Source: MED-G105 sp039819085 | Lineage (GTDB): Bacteria; Pseudomonadota; Alphaproteobacteria; Caulobacterales; Parvularculaceae | NCBI GenBank assembly: GCA_039819085.1 | Contig: JBCBSQ010000002.1 | Location: forward strand, 1-64,000 | Reading direction: 5' to 3' | Length of the DNA: 64,000 bases | Part shown: positions 45,160-54,821 of the stretch, in pieces | Position numbering within the stretch: the first letter of the stretch is position 1 | Layout: each line of letters begins with the position of its first letter | Notes under the pieces: generated by a model | The model's database searches: none | What the model saw: the letters and a program-made list of their open reading frames with translations, nothing else | Told to the model about the DNA's origin: nothing | Program-made: the position numbers and the translations under genes

Positions 45160-46470
45160 CTATCCAGCCTCCAGCGGCGCGTCGAAACGGATGACGCCGC
45201 CGTTGAAACGCTCTCCGCCAAGGTTCTGAAACGCCTCTGGCGCGTCGAGCGGCGTCGTCACGTCACCGTTATCCGTCACCAACGCTGGCGCGGCCATCGC
45301 CTCTTCCGGCCGCACAACTCCCTCGGCCGGCCTGATCGCGCCCAGCGCAGAAAGCGTCGCCGGCGTCTTCAACACGTTCTCCACAATAAAACGGCGATCC
45401 CACAGAATGCGCTCGCCCGGGCCCAGCCGCATCGGCTCAATCGCCGGAACGCCGGCGCGTCCAAGCACAGCCGCCGGTTCGCGATAGATCAGGAGGCCAG
45501 CATCTCCCGCTTCGCGCGGGGCGAGGATCACCCCGCCAATGCTCGCCTTGCGCCCGCCAAGCGCGTCGTCGAGCGCCGTCATGGCGGCGCCGGCGTCCGG
45601 CGGATGCGCTGCGCCGGAGACGCTGTGGACGAGACGCGCGACCATGAGAGCGTCCGTGTCAGGACTGACCGCCGCCGGCTCGCAGGAGACCTCGCCGAAA
45701 GGTCCGTGCCGAACACGCCAGGTGTCGGCCCTGACGGCCGCCAAGCGGCGCTCCGCCGCCGCGGCGACAGCCAGATGTTCAGCGCTCCTTACGATTGCGT
45801 CGATCGAAATGCCGAGCCCGCGTCCAGCGTCGGCGAGAAAGCGCCTTGCGCGAATGCGTTCATAGCGCACGTCGTCATTGGACGGATCGTCCGTAATCGG
45901 CAGACCCGCCGTCTGCGCAATCGCCCGCATGACTGCGCGGCGGACCCGCAAGAACGGCCGCAGAAGTTCAAGCGGCGCGCCGGCGCCGACGGCTATCTTG
46001 ACAGGCCGCGCCATCGCGGCGAGCCCCTGCGCGCCCGACCCGCGCGCAAGGCGCATCACAAACGTTTCCGCAAGGTCATCGGCGGTGTGGGCCGTGACGA
46101 GCGCGCCGGCGCCGAGGCGCGCCGCCGCCGCATAGAGCAACCCGTAGCGCGCTTCGCGCGCCGCCTCCTGCAAGCCGGAAGCGGGTTTCTCGCCACGCCA
46201 GACAAGCGTTTCGTGCTGAAAACCCAATGCGGCGGACGCCTTCGCGACGCGCGCGGCCTCCGCCGCGCTCTCCGGCCTCAGGCCGTGATCGACGGTTGCG
46301 ACCAGGACTGCGGCGTTCTCATGGGCGAGCGCGCGGGCGCTGGCGAGCATGCCCATTGAATCCCCGCCGCCAGAAACCGCGAGCAGCACCCGGCCAGGGC
46401 GTCCGGCGTCGATCCATGCGCCGCGCAGGGCGTCGGCGATATCTTCCCCGCCTGCGCGCGCGCCGCTCAC
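45160..46470 (-). CDS. tilS: tRNA(Ile)-lysidine synthase
   Basis: A 436-aa N-type ATP pyrophosphatase that converts cytidine 34 of tRNA-Ile(CAU) to lysidine so that it reads AUA. The PP-loop motif is SGGGDS (33-38), followed by VATVDHGLRPESAAEA and ALVTAHTADDLAETFVMRL (key residues HTADDxAET). The start is GTG 46470. It sits 25 bases after the cpoB stop and upstream of ftsH, the conserved order. Only the N-terminal catalytic half is strongly conserved; the C-terminal half is divergent. Confidence 0.93.
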   Translation of the reverse strand: MSGARAGGEDIADALRGAWIDAGRPGRVLLAVSGGGDSMGMLASARALAHENAAVLVATVDHGLRPESAAEAARVAKASAALGFQHETLVWRGEKPASGLQEAAREARYGLLYAAAARLGAGALVTAHTADDLAETFVMRLARGSGAQGLAAMARPVKIAVGAGAPLELLRPFLRVRRAVMRAIAQTAGLPITDDPSNDDVRYERIRARRFLADAGRGLGISIDAIVRSAEHLAVAAAAERRLAAVRADTWRVRHGPFGEVSCEPAAVSPDTDALMVARLVHSVSGAAHPPDAGAAMTALDDALGGRKASIGGVILAPREAGDAGLLIYREPAAVLGRAGVPAIEPMRLGPGERILWDRRFIVENVLKTPATLSALGAIRPAEGVVRPEEAMAAPALVTDNGDVTTPLDAPEAFQNLGGERFNGGVIRFDAPLEAG

Positions 46471-46495
46471 GGCGTCGTCAAACGAGGTAAGCGGA

Positions 46496-47344
46496 TCATC
46501 CGCAGTTGTTGCGCCGCATCTCGGCGTTAGCGCGGTCGATCAGCCGCGGATCGGCGTCCGGATATTTAGACTTCACCGCGCTCAACACCTTGCAGGCCTC
46601 CGCCGTCTCGCCGAGACCCGCGAAAGACGCGCCGAGCTTAAGGTAAGCGTCGGCGACGCGCATTTCATCCGGATACTGTCGAATATAGGTAACAAACGCG
46701 TCCGCCGCTTCGGCGTATTTGTCGCGCGCGAGATAGATCTCGCCAAGACGGAACTGGGCGTCCGCGGCGCGCGGATGGTCGCCATAGGCGGCGACGAAAA
46801 GCGAAAACGCCGCTTCGGCGCGCGGCCAGTCCTCGCTGAACAGGAAGCCATTGGCGTAGTTGAACGCCGCATCGGGGTCGAGCGGCAAGGCGACGTCCGT
46901 CGGCGGCGCATCCGCTGGGGCGCCAACGCCTGGCGCAGCCCGCCCGCCGGACGAGAGGAGGTTCGTCGGACCGCCGGCGGCCGGCGCCGCGATCGCTCCA
47001 GGTCCGCTTGCCATCGGACGCGTGGCGTCGTCCAGCGGCGCGCCGCCTTCTTCTCCGGCGACCGCCGTCGACAATGAATAGATCCGGGCGTTCGCCTGAT
47101 CGAGCTGATAGGTGAGTTCTTCTACTTCGCCTGTCAGCCGGCGGACTTCGCGCTCAAGCTGAACGACCTGCTCGGCGGAAACCTTGGCCGCCTCAGCCGC
47201 CGCCGCGAGCTCCGCGACTTGCGCCTCCAACGCCGTCACCCTTTCCTTGGTCGACGGTTTCGCCATCGCGCCAGTCGCGACAAGGCTAGCCAGCGCGGCG
47301 ATGACAACGCCCCGACGAATTCTCATCCAAAGCGCATTCCGCAT
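46496..47344 (-). CDS. cpoB: Tol-Pal system protein CpoB (YbgF)
   Basis: A 282-aa periplasmic protein that coordinates outer-membrane constriction with peptidoglycan synthesis at division. The start at ATG 47344 gives a signal peptide (cleavage after GAMA, about residue 26) with AAGGAAG upstream; the open frame to 47539 would hide the signal. Residues 30-85 form a trimerising coiled coil (ERVTALEAQVAELAAAAE). A Gly/Pro/Ala linker and a C-terminal TPR domain (FNYANGFLFSEDWPRAEAAF onward, near 160) follow. It ends the tol-pal cluster. Confidence 0.93.
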   Translation of the reverse strand: MRNALWMRIRRGVVIAALASLVATGAMAKPSTKERVTALEAQVAELAAAAEAAKVSAEQVVQLEREVRRLTGEVEELTYQLDQANARIYSLSTAVAGEEGGAPLDDATRPMASGPGAIAAPAAGGPTNLLSSGGRAAPGVGAPADAPPTDVALPLDPDAAFNYANGFLFSEDWPRAEAAFSLFVAAYGDHPRAADAQFRLGEIYLARDKYAEAADAFVTYIRQYPDEMRVADAYLKLGASFAGLGETAEACKVLSAVKSKYPDADPRLIDRANAEMRRNNCG

Positions 47345-47536
47345 GGTGTCTTCCTTTCCTTGGCTTCCGTCCCGTTGGCTTTTTCCCGGAAGCCTGTGGT
47401 CCGTGCCCCGCCGCTTGCCCGCCACGCGCCAATCACCAACGCAAGCGGGTCGACACGATAGAAGGTCAGCCGATGAACGGCGCCCGTGATCTGCGGCCAA
47501 CGTAAGCGATTGCCCGAACGCTGTCTTGGTCTGCGC

Positions 47537-47568
47537 CATGGTTTTGCGGCGTCATGGCTTTGCGGCGT
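47537..47568. repeat. 16-bp tandem repeat between cpoB and pal
   Basis: CATGGTTTTGCGGCGT (47537-47552) is followed directly by CATGGCTTTGCGGCGT (47553-47568), with a single difference. It lies upstream of the cpoB start region, in the pal-cpoB gap. It may be a slip duplication; a binding-site role is possible but unsupported. Confidence 0.55.
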
Positions 47569-47576
47569 CATCGCAC

Positions 47577-47608
47577 GAAAACGCCGCGCTTAATGACAAG
47601 CGCGGCGC
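47577..47608 (-). terminator. Hairpin terminator between pal and cpoB
   Basis: A perfect 10-bp stem CGCCGCGCTT (47582-47591) / AAGCGCGGCG (47598-47607), loop AATGAC, followed on the minus strand by TTTT. It lies 36 bases past the pal stop, so pal and cpoB are probably at least partly separate transcripts. Confidence 0.7.
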
Positions 47609-47643
47609 AATTTCGCCAGACAATTTGAATCGGTCCGCCGGCC

Positions 47644-48150
47644 TTAGGAACCGTAGGAAACGAGGGTCGTCGTCGCATTTCGGTTAAGGCGCCACGCCTC
47701 AGGCGTCGAGCGCGGGTCAAGCGGACGCGTCTTGCCGTTTGACTTCGTTCGAATGCGCGAGGCGTCTACGCCGTTAGAGATCAGGAACGCCCGCGCAGAC
47801 TGCGCGCGCTTCGCGCCGAGGGCGATATTGTATTCCTGAGTGCCGCGTTCGTCGCAATTGCCGGAGATCAGGATCGCGGCGTTGGGGTTATTCTTGAGCC
47901 ATCCGGCCTGACGCGTCAGCGTCGTGCGAGCGTCGGCGCTCAACGAATACTGATCGTACCCGAAGAAAACGCGGTGGCCGGCGTTTCGCTCAAGGTCCTC
48001 CTGACTGCCCATGGCGTAGCCCGGGCCCGTCGGGCCGGAATCGACCGGCGTCGTCGCCGCCACGTCCGGGCCGGTTGTGTTCGCGCACGCCGCTGCAACC
48101 GCCAGGATGCTCGCCGCGCCAATCTTCTTAAGTCCAGACGTCACGTTCAT
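47644..48150 (-). CDS. pal: Peptidoglycan-associated lipoprotein Pal
   Basis: A 168-aa outer-membrane lipoprotein. The lipobox is AAAC (Cys22). The OmpA-like peptidoglycan-binding domain spans about 55-165 with ILISGNCDERGTQEYNIALG and the RAQSARAFLISNGV helix. It anchors the outer membrane to the wall and interacts with TolB. The gene follows tolB at a distance of 357 bases and precedes a terminator, so it may have its own promoter. Confidence 0.96.
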   Translation of the reverse strand: MNVTSGLKKIGAASILAVAAACANTTGPDVAATTPVDSGPTGPGYAMGSQEDLERNAGHRVFFGYDQYSLSADARTTLTRQAGWLKNNPNAAILISGNCDERGTQEYNIALGAKRAQSARAFLISNGVDASRIRTKSNGKTRPLDPRSTPEAWRLNRNATTTLVSYGS

Positions 48151-48507
48151 GACTCTCTCCGATCTACTCTCACGTTAGCCGCGATTCGCGCCCCCGCGCG
48201 TCCGCGCATGATCCACCGGCGTCCCGCCATGTCCCGGGAGCCCCCACTAAACTCAACCGGACGATGCTAACGCAGCCACATCGCCGCCAAAAGCCCCGCC
48301 CACAGCGTCCATTTCTGCACTGCAACCAATTCGACCGCAACCGAATTCGCCGCAATAGGCGGACGCCGACGACTGATTATCGCCGCCGGCCGTCGACAGA
48401 TCGTTAATCAATCGCGGCGAACGCTAAAGAGCGCCGTAAAGTCGATCAACCGCGCGTTTGTTGCAGTCGGAATGAAATTTCGGTCACGCGCCAAACGCGG
48501 CGACCGG
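48151..48507. promoter_or_regulatory. Long pal leader/promoter gap between tolB and pal
   Basis: These 357 bases carry no convincing gene. The middle and right parts are AT-richer than the surrounding genes (for example GATCGTTAATCAATCG near 48399-48414), consistent with a promoter for pal. Several short palindromic stretches (GGCCGTCGAC, CCCGGG) occur but no terminator or known RNA motif is evident. Confidence 0.35.
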
Positions 48508-49848
48508 TCATGGCAACAGCGGCGACCAGGCCGGATCCGAAGCCGCCGAAGGCGTGCGCACCCGCCGCAGGTTCCGGCCGGTCAGGTCCACCGACCACAA
48601 TGAGGGGCCAGCGCCGGGGCGCGGCTCGCGATAAAACATCAGCACGCGGCCGTTCGGCGACCAGGTGGGACCATCATCAAGATAGCTTTCCGTCAGCAGA
48701 CGCTCGCCTTTGCCGTCGGGCCGGATAACCCCGATGTAAAATCGGCCTTGATATAGGCGCGTGAATGCAATCAGATCGCCCCGCGGACTCCAGACTGGCG
48801 TTTCATAACGCCCCTCGCCGAACGTGATGCGGCGCTGATCCGAACCGTCCGCGTTCATCACATAGATCTGGGGAGAGCCGCCTCGGTCCGACGTGAAGGC
48901 GATGCGCCGACCGTCCGGCGACATTGTGGGCGACACATCGATCGCCGTATTGTCCGTTAGCCGGGTGATGCCGCGGTCCGCCAGGTTCATCTTGAAGATG
49001 TCGGAGTTGCCGTTGCGTTCAATGGTCATCAGGACCTGCGAGCCATCGGGCGAAAATCGCGGCGCGAACGACATGCCTCGGAATGAACCAAGCTGCTCCT
49101 GTTCGCCGGTCTCGATGTTGAAGAGGTAAATCTGCCCGGCCCGGTCTTCGAACAGCGCCATGTACGTGATGAGCTGCTGGGTCGGCGAGAAGCGCGGCGT
49201 CAGCACATCGTAGTCAAGGCCGTCGGTTAGCGGCACCGGATTGGCGCCGTCCTGGTCCATGATCATCAATTGCCGACGGCGTCTTTCTTTCGGCCCTGTT
49301 TCGTGAACGAATACGACGCGCGTGTCGAAGTATCCCCGCTCGCCGGTGAGCGATTCATAGACCTTGTCCGCAACCTTGTGCGCGGCGCGGCGCCAATTGT
49401 CCGCAGGCGTCTTAAAGGACACGGCGGCGAGCTGTTCATTGGAGAAGACGTCCCAGATCCTGGTCGCGACATTGATGCGGCCGTCCGCTTCAGCGGTCAC
49501 TTCGCCAACAACGAGCACCTGGGCGTTGATCTGACGCCAGTCGGGAAAGCGCGGGCGCCGGTTCACGCTATCGAGGTCTTCGATGTAGGCTCGCTCGTCG
49601 ATGACGCTGAACAGGCCTGACCGCTTCAGGTCCGCGGAGACGACTTCCGTAAGATCGCGAACGAGGTCGCGGTCGGCGTCCACGCCGGAGGCGATGAAGG
49701 ACGGCACCGCCACTGGCATCGGCTCGATATTGCCCTGGGTGATGTCGATGCGCACGCGCGCCGCAGCTGGCGCCAACCCGGCCGCGCTCGTCGTCAACGC
49801 CATAAAGACAGCCAGGCCAATTCGGAACATTGCTCGTCGCATTCTCAA
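48508..49848 (-). CDS. tolB: Tol-Pal system beta-propeller protein TolB
   Basis: A 446-aa periplasmic protein with a signal peptide (cleavage after about residue 29, PAAA), an N-terminal alpha/beta domain (about 32-165) and a six-bladed WD40-like propeller. Blade repeats are visible as SPDGRRIAFTSDRGGSPQIY, SPRGDLIAFTR and SPNGRVLMFYREP. It connects Pal with TolA. It follows tolA by 155 bases on the same strand. Confidence 0.96.
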   Translation of the reverse strand: MRMRRAMFRIGLAVFMALTTSAAGLAPAAARVRIDITQGNIEPMPVAVPSFIASGVDADRDLVRDLTEVVSADLKRSGLFSVIDERAYIEDLDSVNRRPRFPDWRQINAQVLVVGEVTAEADGRINVATRIWDVFSNEQLAAVSFKTPADNWRRAAHKVADKVYESLTGERGYFDTRVVFVHETGPKERRRRQLMIMDQDGANPVPLTDGLDYDVLTPRFSPTQQLITYMALFEDRAGQIYLFNIETGEQEQLGSFRGMSFAPRFSPDGSQVLMTIERNGNSDIFKMNLADRGITRLTDNTAIDVSPTMSPDGRRIAFTSDRGGSPQIYVMNADGSDQRRITFGEGRYETPVWSPRGDLIAFTRLYQGRFYIGVIRPDGKGERLLTESYLDDGPTWSPNGRVLMFYREPRPGAGPSLWSVDLTGRNLRRVRTPSAASDPAWSPLLP

Positions 49849-50003
49849 ACTCGCTCCTAAGGTTTCTCCGTCGGCTGAGGCCGCTTTTTTGCCGGCCGCA
49901 GCGCGCCAAGCCCCACGCTCGTTATCAGCTCCTATTATCAGCTAGTGCGCCGATGTGACGGGACCATGGCGCCGTTCGCCGACTTCCACGATGGGCGCGC
50001 GGC

Positions 50004-50891
<888 letters not shown>

Positions 50892-50946
50892 GGGTTCTGG
50901 TCCGATCCTACTTCACGCCGGCGCCGCCAAGACGCCAAAATGGCCG

Positions 50947-51378
50947 CTATCTCAGCGACGGATCCGAGACGAGGCCGATGCGCCGAAAGCCCGCCGAATT
51001 GATCCGACCCATCACCTGCATCACCTCGCCATAGGTGCGCGCCTGGTCGCCGCGAATGTAGATACGCTGGTCGTATCCGGCGGTGGCGATCGCCTCCAGA
51101 CGCGGCACGAGATCGTCGATCTCAACTTCCGTTTCCTGAAGGAAGATCTTGCCTTCGCCGGTGATCGTCACCGTCAGCGGCTCGCCCTGGTCGGGGATCG
51201 GCGCGGCTTCCGTCTCCGGCAGGTCGACCGATATGCCGACCGTCAGCAGCGGCGCGGCGACCATGAAAACGATCAACAGAACCAGCATCACATCGACCAG
51301 CGGCGTGACGTTGATCTCCGCCATCGGCTTGGCGCGCATGCGGCCGCTGCGCCCGCCGCTGTGCAGGGACGCGCCCAT
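50947..51378 (-). CDS. tolR: Tol-Pal system protein TolR
   Basis: A 143-aa ExbD/TolR-family protein: one N-terminal helix (about 24-43) containing the functional Asp in INVTPLVDVMLVLLIVF, and a periplasmic domain ending with GQARTYGEVM-type motifs (here RGDQARTYGEVMQVM). With TolQ it forms the proton-driven motor. Its ATG overlaps the tolQ stop as TGATG (51376-51380). Confidence 0.96.
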   Translation of the reverse strand: MGASLHSGGRSGRMRAKPMAEINVTPLVDVMLVLLIVFMVAAPLLTVGISVDLPETEAAPIPDQGEPLTVTITGEGKIFLQETEVEIDDLVPRLEAIATAGYDQRIYIRGDQARTYGEVMQVMGRINSAGFRRIGLVSDPSLR

Positions 51379-52097
51379 CAGCGCGCCCTTTCGTCAAGCT
51401 GGCGCGACAGGATCGTGGCGAACTCGCCGGCAAAGCCCTCAAGCCGCACCGCATAGGAATTCAGCGCCGCGGAATACCGGTTATAGCCAACCACCGCCGG
51501 AATAGCGGCGAGAAGGCCAAGCGCCGTCGCGAAGAGCGCCTCGGCGATGCCCGGCGCCACGACCGCGAGGTTTGTGTCTTTCGTTGCGGCGATCGCCTGG
51601 AACGCCGTCATGATGCCCCACACCGTGCCGAAGAGGCCGATGAACGGCGCCGCCGATCCGATGGTCGCAAGCACGCCGAGGTGCCGTTCGGCGCCTTCAA
51701 GCTCGCGCGCCACCGTCACGTTCATCACCCGATCGATCCGATCGCGCGCGCCGACGGCGAGGCTCTCAGTGACGCCGCCATCCTTGGCCCGCGACCATTC
51801 CGTCATGCCCGCCTTGAAGACGCGGGCCATCGGATGATCCGCCTTATCGCCGATCTTGCGGTTCAGCTCTTCGAGCGGCCGGCCCGACCAGAACGCGCCT
51901 TCGAATTTGTTCGCCTTGCGCTTCAGCCGGCCAAACAGGAGCGACTTGTCGATGATGACCGCCCAGGACCACACCGAAGAGATCGCGAGAATGCCCATTA
52001 CGGCTTTCACGACGAGGCCGGCGCTTAGGAACAGGCTCCACAGACTGAACTCGCCGCCGAGCGTCGTTCCCGTGGCGGTGACAATTTCCGCTTCCAT
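51378..52097 (-). CDS. tolQ: Tol-Pal system protein TolQ
   Basis: A 239-aa MotA/TolQ/ExbB-family proton channel with three helices: about 22-44, 143-165 and 180-202. The conserved TM2-TM3 segment reads IGSAAPFIGLFGTVWGIM and later GIAEALFATALGLLAAIPAV. It is the first gene of tolQRAB, 215 bases after ybgC. Confidence 0.96.
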   Translation of the reverse strand: MEAEIVTATGTTLGGEFSLWSLFLSAGLVVKAVMGILAISSVWSWAVIIDKSLLFGRLKRKANKFEGAFWSGRPLEELNRKIGDKADHPMARVFKAGMTEWSRAKDGGVTESLAVGARDRIDRVMNVTVARELEGAERHLGVLATIGSAAPFIGLFGTVWGIMTAFQAIAATKDTNLAVVAPGIAEALFATALGLLAAIPAVVGYNRYSAALNSYAVRLEGFAGEFATILSRQLDERAR

Positions 52098-52312
52098 ACG
52101 TTTCGCTTCTCTTCCGTCGTCTAGATTCCGCTCTTCCGCCTCGGCGCAAGAGAACCTGTCCCTGGAGCGACCGCTCGCAGGGCTTCGTTAACGAGGTGTT
52201 TAACCAAAAACGCCGCTGTGCTGAACCACAGAATTACGACATCCACCGGACCATTGGATGTCGCATGAATGAACGGCGCTTCCTGTGTGAAATTTAACGC
52301 ATAAGAACGCGG
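52098..52312. promoter_or_regulatory. Region upstream of tolQ with an inverted repeat
   Basis: A 215-base gap between ybgC and tolQ. It holds the dyad GACATCC (52238-52244) / GGATGTC (52256-52262) with an 11-base loop and no T-tract, and an AT-rich patch TTTAACCAAAAACG near 52200. The tolQRAB promoter is expected here. The dyad could be an operator or a leader hairpin. Confidence 0.4.
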
Positions 52313-52762
52313 TTACGCGAGCGGCGCCGCAAGCTTTTCAAGCACATCCCGCGGTAGTCGGCGCGCGCGGCCCTCCAGCGAAACGCACGCCGCCTCCACT
52401 TCCGCCGCGGCGATAAGGTCGGCGCCGCCATCCTCCCGCGGTCGCCGGATCGCCTGAGTGAGGAACATGCGCGCGCCCTTCACTTCCCGAAAGAGCGTCT
52501 CCACATCGAGGAGATCGTCGATCCGGGCGGGGCTTCGCCAGTCCACCTTCATCGACCGGACCATGAAGGCGAGCGGCTCTTCGCGCGCCAACAAATCCGT
52601 GTGCGACACGCCCGCGTCACGAAGGGCGTCCGTCCGGCCGCGCTCGAAGAAATGCAGGTATCGCGCGTGATAGACGACGCCGGTGAAGTCCGTGTCTTCG
52701 TAGTAGATGCGCACCTTGATGCGGTGGATGGGTTGCTCGTCGTCCAACAGATTTTCAGCCAT
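52313..52762 (-). CDS. ybgC: Tol-Pal-associated acyl-CoA thioesterase YbgC
   Basis: A 149-aa hot-dog thioesterase of the 4-hydroxybenzoyl-CoA thioesterase type, acting on short acyl-CoA or acyl-ACP. The active-site region reads YEDTDFTGVVYHARYLHFFERGRTD (key residues Asp in DTDFTGVVYH). I use ATG 52762 (MAENLLDDEQ); the longer frame to 52861 overlaps the cytochrome gene. It heads the tol block as in most proteobacteria. Confidence 0.94.
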   Translation of the reverse strand: MAENLLDDEQPIHRIKVRIYYEDTDFTGVVYHARYLHFFERGRTDALRDAGVSHTDLLAREEPLAFMVRSMKVDWRSPARIDDLLDVETLFREVKGARMFLTQAIRRPREDGGADLIAAAEVEAACVSLEGRARRLPRDVLEKLAAPLA

Positions 52763-52769
52763 CAGCTGA

Positions 52770-53732
52770 TCAGCGCTCCGTTCCAGCCGCCGCCGCGCGG
52801 GCGTCAAGGATCGGCTGGTAAGGCCCAAACTTGTGCGCCTCAAGCGGGAAGTCGTCAGCAAACGGCGGGAACGGCGCGTCCACCGGCTTCCTGGATCGGT
52901 CCGGGTAATCCCGGTCTAGGCCCGCTTTTGCTGGCCGCGGCCCGACATTGATAAAGGCGGCGACGTCCCACGCATCCTCAACGGATAAGGCCGGCGCGTC
53001 GAAGGTCGTCCCGAGCGGCATGTTCGCGTGGATGAACGTCGCCGCTTTGATGACGCGGTGCATGCCCGCGCCGGTGTTGAAACTGTCCGCGCCCCACAGC
53101 GGCGGGTAGAGATATCCGCCGGCGTCTCCCGGCGCGCCGGCGCGCGCGCCTTCGCCATTCGCGCCATGGCAGGTCGCGCATTGCTCGGCGTAAACCTTAG
53201 CGCCGCGACCCGGATCGGCGGCGCGGTCAAGAAACGCGAGCGGCGGCGCGCCACGGCCCTCGAGCCCTTCTGGCGCCGTCTCGCTCAAAAAATCGATGTA
53301 AGCGATCATGGCCGCAATCTCAGTGGAGCCCCCCGGCAAGGCGCGCCCGTTCATGCTGCGCTCCATGCAACCATTGATGCGCTGCGTCAGGGTGCGGACA
53401 TTGTTCTCCCGCGCCATCGGCCGCGGATAGGCGTCGCTGACGCCGATGAAGGAAAGTCCGTAGCGCTGACGGCCTCCATCAAGGTGACAGGACCCGCAGG
53501 CGAGATTATTGCCGGCGTATCGCATGTCGGGGTCGGCAACCTCCGGCCCGATCACCGAATAGGTGCGCCGGATCAAAGCCTCGCCGTACAGGATTTGATC
53601 CTTGTCCGATCCATCCGCAAGCTCGCTCGCCTCCGGCCAGGGCCATTCCTGCTGCGCGCCCGCCGCCGCGCCAAAAGAGGCGAGAACAACTGCGGACGCC
53701 ACGACGGTCGTCAGGGAAGAAACACGGGCCAT
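52770..53732 (-). CDS. Di-haem c-type cytochrome
   Basis: A 320-aa periplasmic protein with a Sec signal (cleavage after AGA, residue 26) and two haem attachment motifs: CGSCH (79-83) and CATCH (185-189). Met ligands are plausible in the following loops (for example NMPLGTTFD late in domain 2). The layout resembles SoxA/thiosulfate-dehydrogenase-like or other two-domain cytochromes. It sits between ruvB and ybgC, a position that is normally empty in this conserved block; its redox partner is not encoded nearby. Confidence 0.88.
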   Translation of the reverse strand: MARVSSLTTVVASAVVLASFGAAAGAQQEWPWPEASELADGSDKDQILYGEALIRRTYSVIGPEVADPDMRYAGNNLACGSCHLDGGRQRYGLSFIGVSDAYPRPMARENNVRTLTQRINGCMERSMNGRALPGGSTEIAAMIAYIDFLSETAPEGLEGRGAPPLAFLDRAADPGRGAKVYAEQCATCHGANGEGARAGAPGDAGGYLYPPLWGADSFNTGAGMHRVIKAATFIHANMPLGTTFDAPALSVEDAWDVAAFINVGPRPAKAGLDRDYPDRSRKPVDAPFPPFADDFPLEAHKFGPYQPILDARAAAAGTER

Positions 53733-53786
53733 GCTGGAAAGCTAGGTCCTCAAATACGCCGACGCAATGCGGGAAAGCGCCGCCGA

Positions 53787-54821
53787 TCAGTCGAAGAGCT
53801 GCGCCGAACCGTCAGGCGGGACAAGCCCCAGATGCCGCCACGCGGTGACGGACAGAACCCGCCCGCGCGGCGTCCTTTGGATGAGGCCCTGTTGCAGGAG
53901 GAAAGGCTCGATCACCTCCTCCACCGCATCACGAGCCTCCGCAAGCGACGCCGCCAAGGTTTCAACGCCGACCGGTCCGCCGCCGAAATGCTCCGCAATG
54001 AGACGAAGATAGCGCCGGTCCAGCGGATCAAGGCCAAGCGCGTCGACATCAAGGCGCAGGAGCGCCGCGTCCGCGAGCCGCCCGTCGACCGTCGCGCCGG
54101 CGCCAGCCTCTACGGTCGCCACATCGCGCACCCGACGCAGGAGGCGGCCCGCGACGCGCGGCGTGCCACGCGCCCGCCGGGCGATTTCGTTCGCGCCGTC
54201 TTCGGACATGGCGAGCCCAAGAAGCGAGGCGCCTCTTGCGACGATGTAGCCAAGCTCATCATCCGTATAAAAATCAAGCCGAACCGGGATGCCGAACCGG
54301 TCAAGCAATGGCTTGGTGAGAAGACCCGAGCGCGTCGTCGCGGCGATCAGCGTGAAGCGCGGCAGGTCGATCTTCACCGAGCGCGCCGCCGGCCCTTCGC
54401 CGATCATCAGATCAAGCGCGAAATCCTCCATCGCCGGATAGAGCACCTCTTCGACGGCCGGCGTCAGGCGGTGGATTTCGTCGATGAACAGAACGTCGCC
54501 CGCCTCAAGGTTCGTCAAAAGCGCCGCAAGATCGCCGGGCTTAGATATGACGGGGCCAGACGTTGCGCGAAAATTTGCGCCAAGCTCATTGGCGACGATC
54601 TGCGCGAGCGTCGTCTTGCCGAGCCCCGGCGGCCCATGCAGGAGGACATGGTCAAGCGCATCGCCGCGCGCCTTCGCCGCTTCGACGAAGATGCGTAAGT
54701 TGTCCTTCGCCTTCGCCTGACCGACGAAATCGTCGAGCCGCTTCGGCCGCAGCGCCGCGTCCGGATCGCCCTCGCGCTCCAGCGCGTCGACGAGGCGATC
54801 GTGGGCTGGCTCCGACATCAC
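53787..54821 (-). CDS. ruvB: Holliday junction branch migration helicase RuvB
   Basis: A 344-aa AAA ATPase that drives branch migration with RuvA. Walker A is GPPGLGKTT, Walker B is VLFIDEIHRL, the sensor region is IAATTRSGLL, and the winged-helix C-terminal domain ends with IQRTPRGRVLS. Its start overlaps the ruvA stop by 4 bases (54818-54821), so ruvC-ruvA-ruvB is one operon. Confidence 0.97.
   Translation of the reverse strand: MMSEPAHDRLVDALEREGDPDAALRPKRLDDFVGQAKAKDNLRIFVEAAKARGDALDHVLLHGPPGLGKTTLAQIVANELGANFRATSGPVISKPGDLAALLTNLEAGDVLFIDEIHRLTPAVEEVLYPAMEDFALDLMIGEGPAARSVKIDLPRFTLIAATTRSGLLTKPLLDRFGIPVRLDFYTDDELGYIVARGASLLGLAMSEDGANEIARRARGTPRVAGRLLRRVRDVATVEAGAGATVDGRLADAALLRLDVDALGLDPLDRRYLRLIAEHFGGGPVGVETLAASLAEARDAVEEVIEPFLLQQGLIQRTPRGRVLSVTAWRHLGLVPPDGSAQLFD

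Noticed and set aside
45109..46359. 416-codon plus-strand frame opposite tilS
   Set aside because: Antisense to tilS, no motifs, composition typical of a shadow frame.
52188..52203. CtrA-like site TTAA-N8-TTAA upstream of tolQ
   Set aside because: The CtrA consensus needs seven bases between half-sites; here there are eight, so it is off register.
52238..52262. Terminator after ybgC
   Set aside because: The dyad has an 11-base loop and no T-tract, so it is kept only as a possible regulatory dyad.
53028..54698. 556-codon plus-strand frame opposite the cytochrome and ruvB
   Set aside because: Arg/Ala-rich antisense shadow spanning two real genes and their gap.
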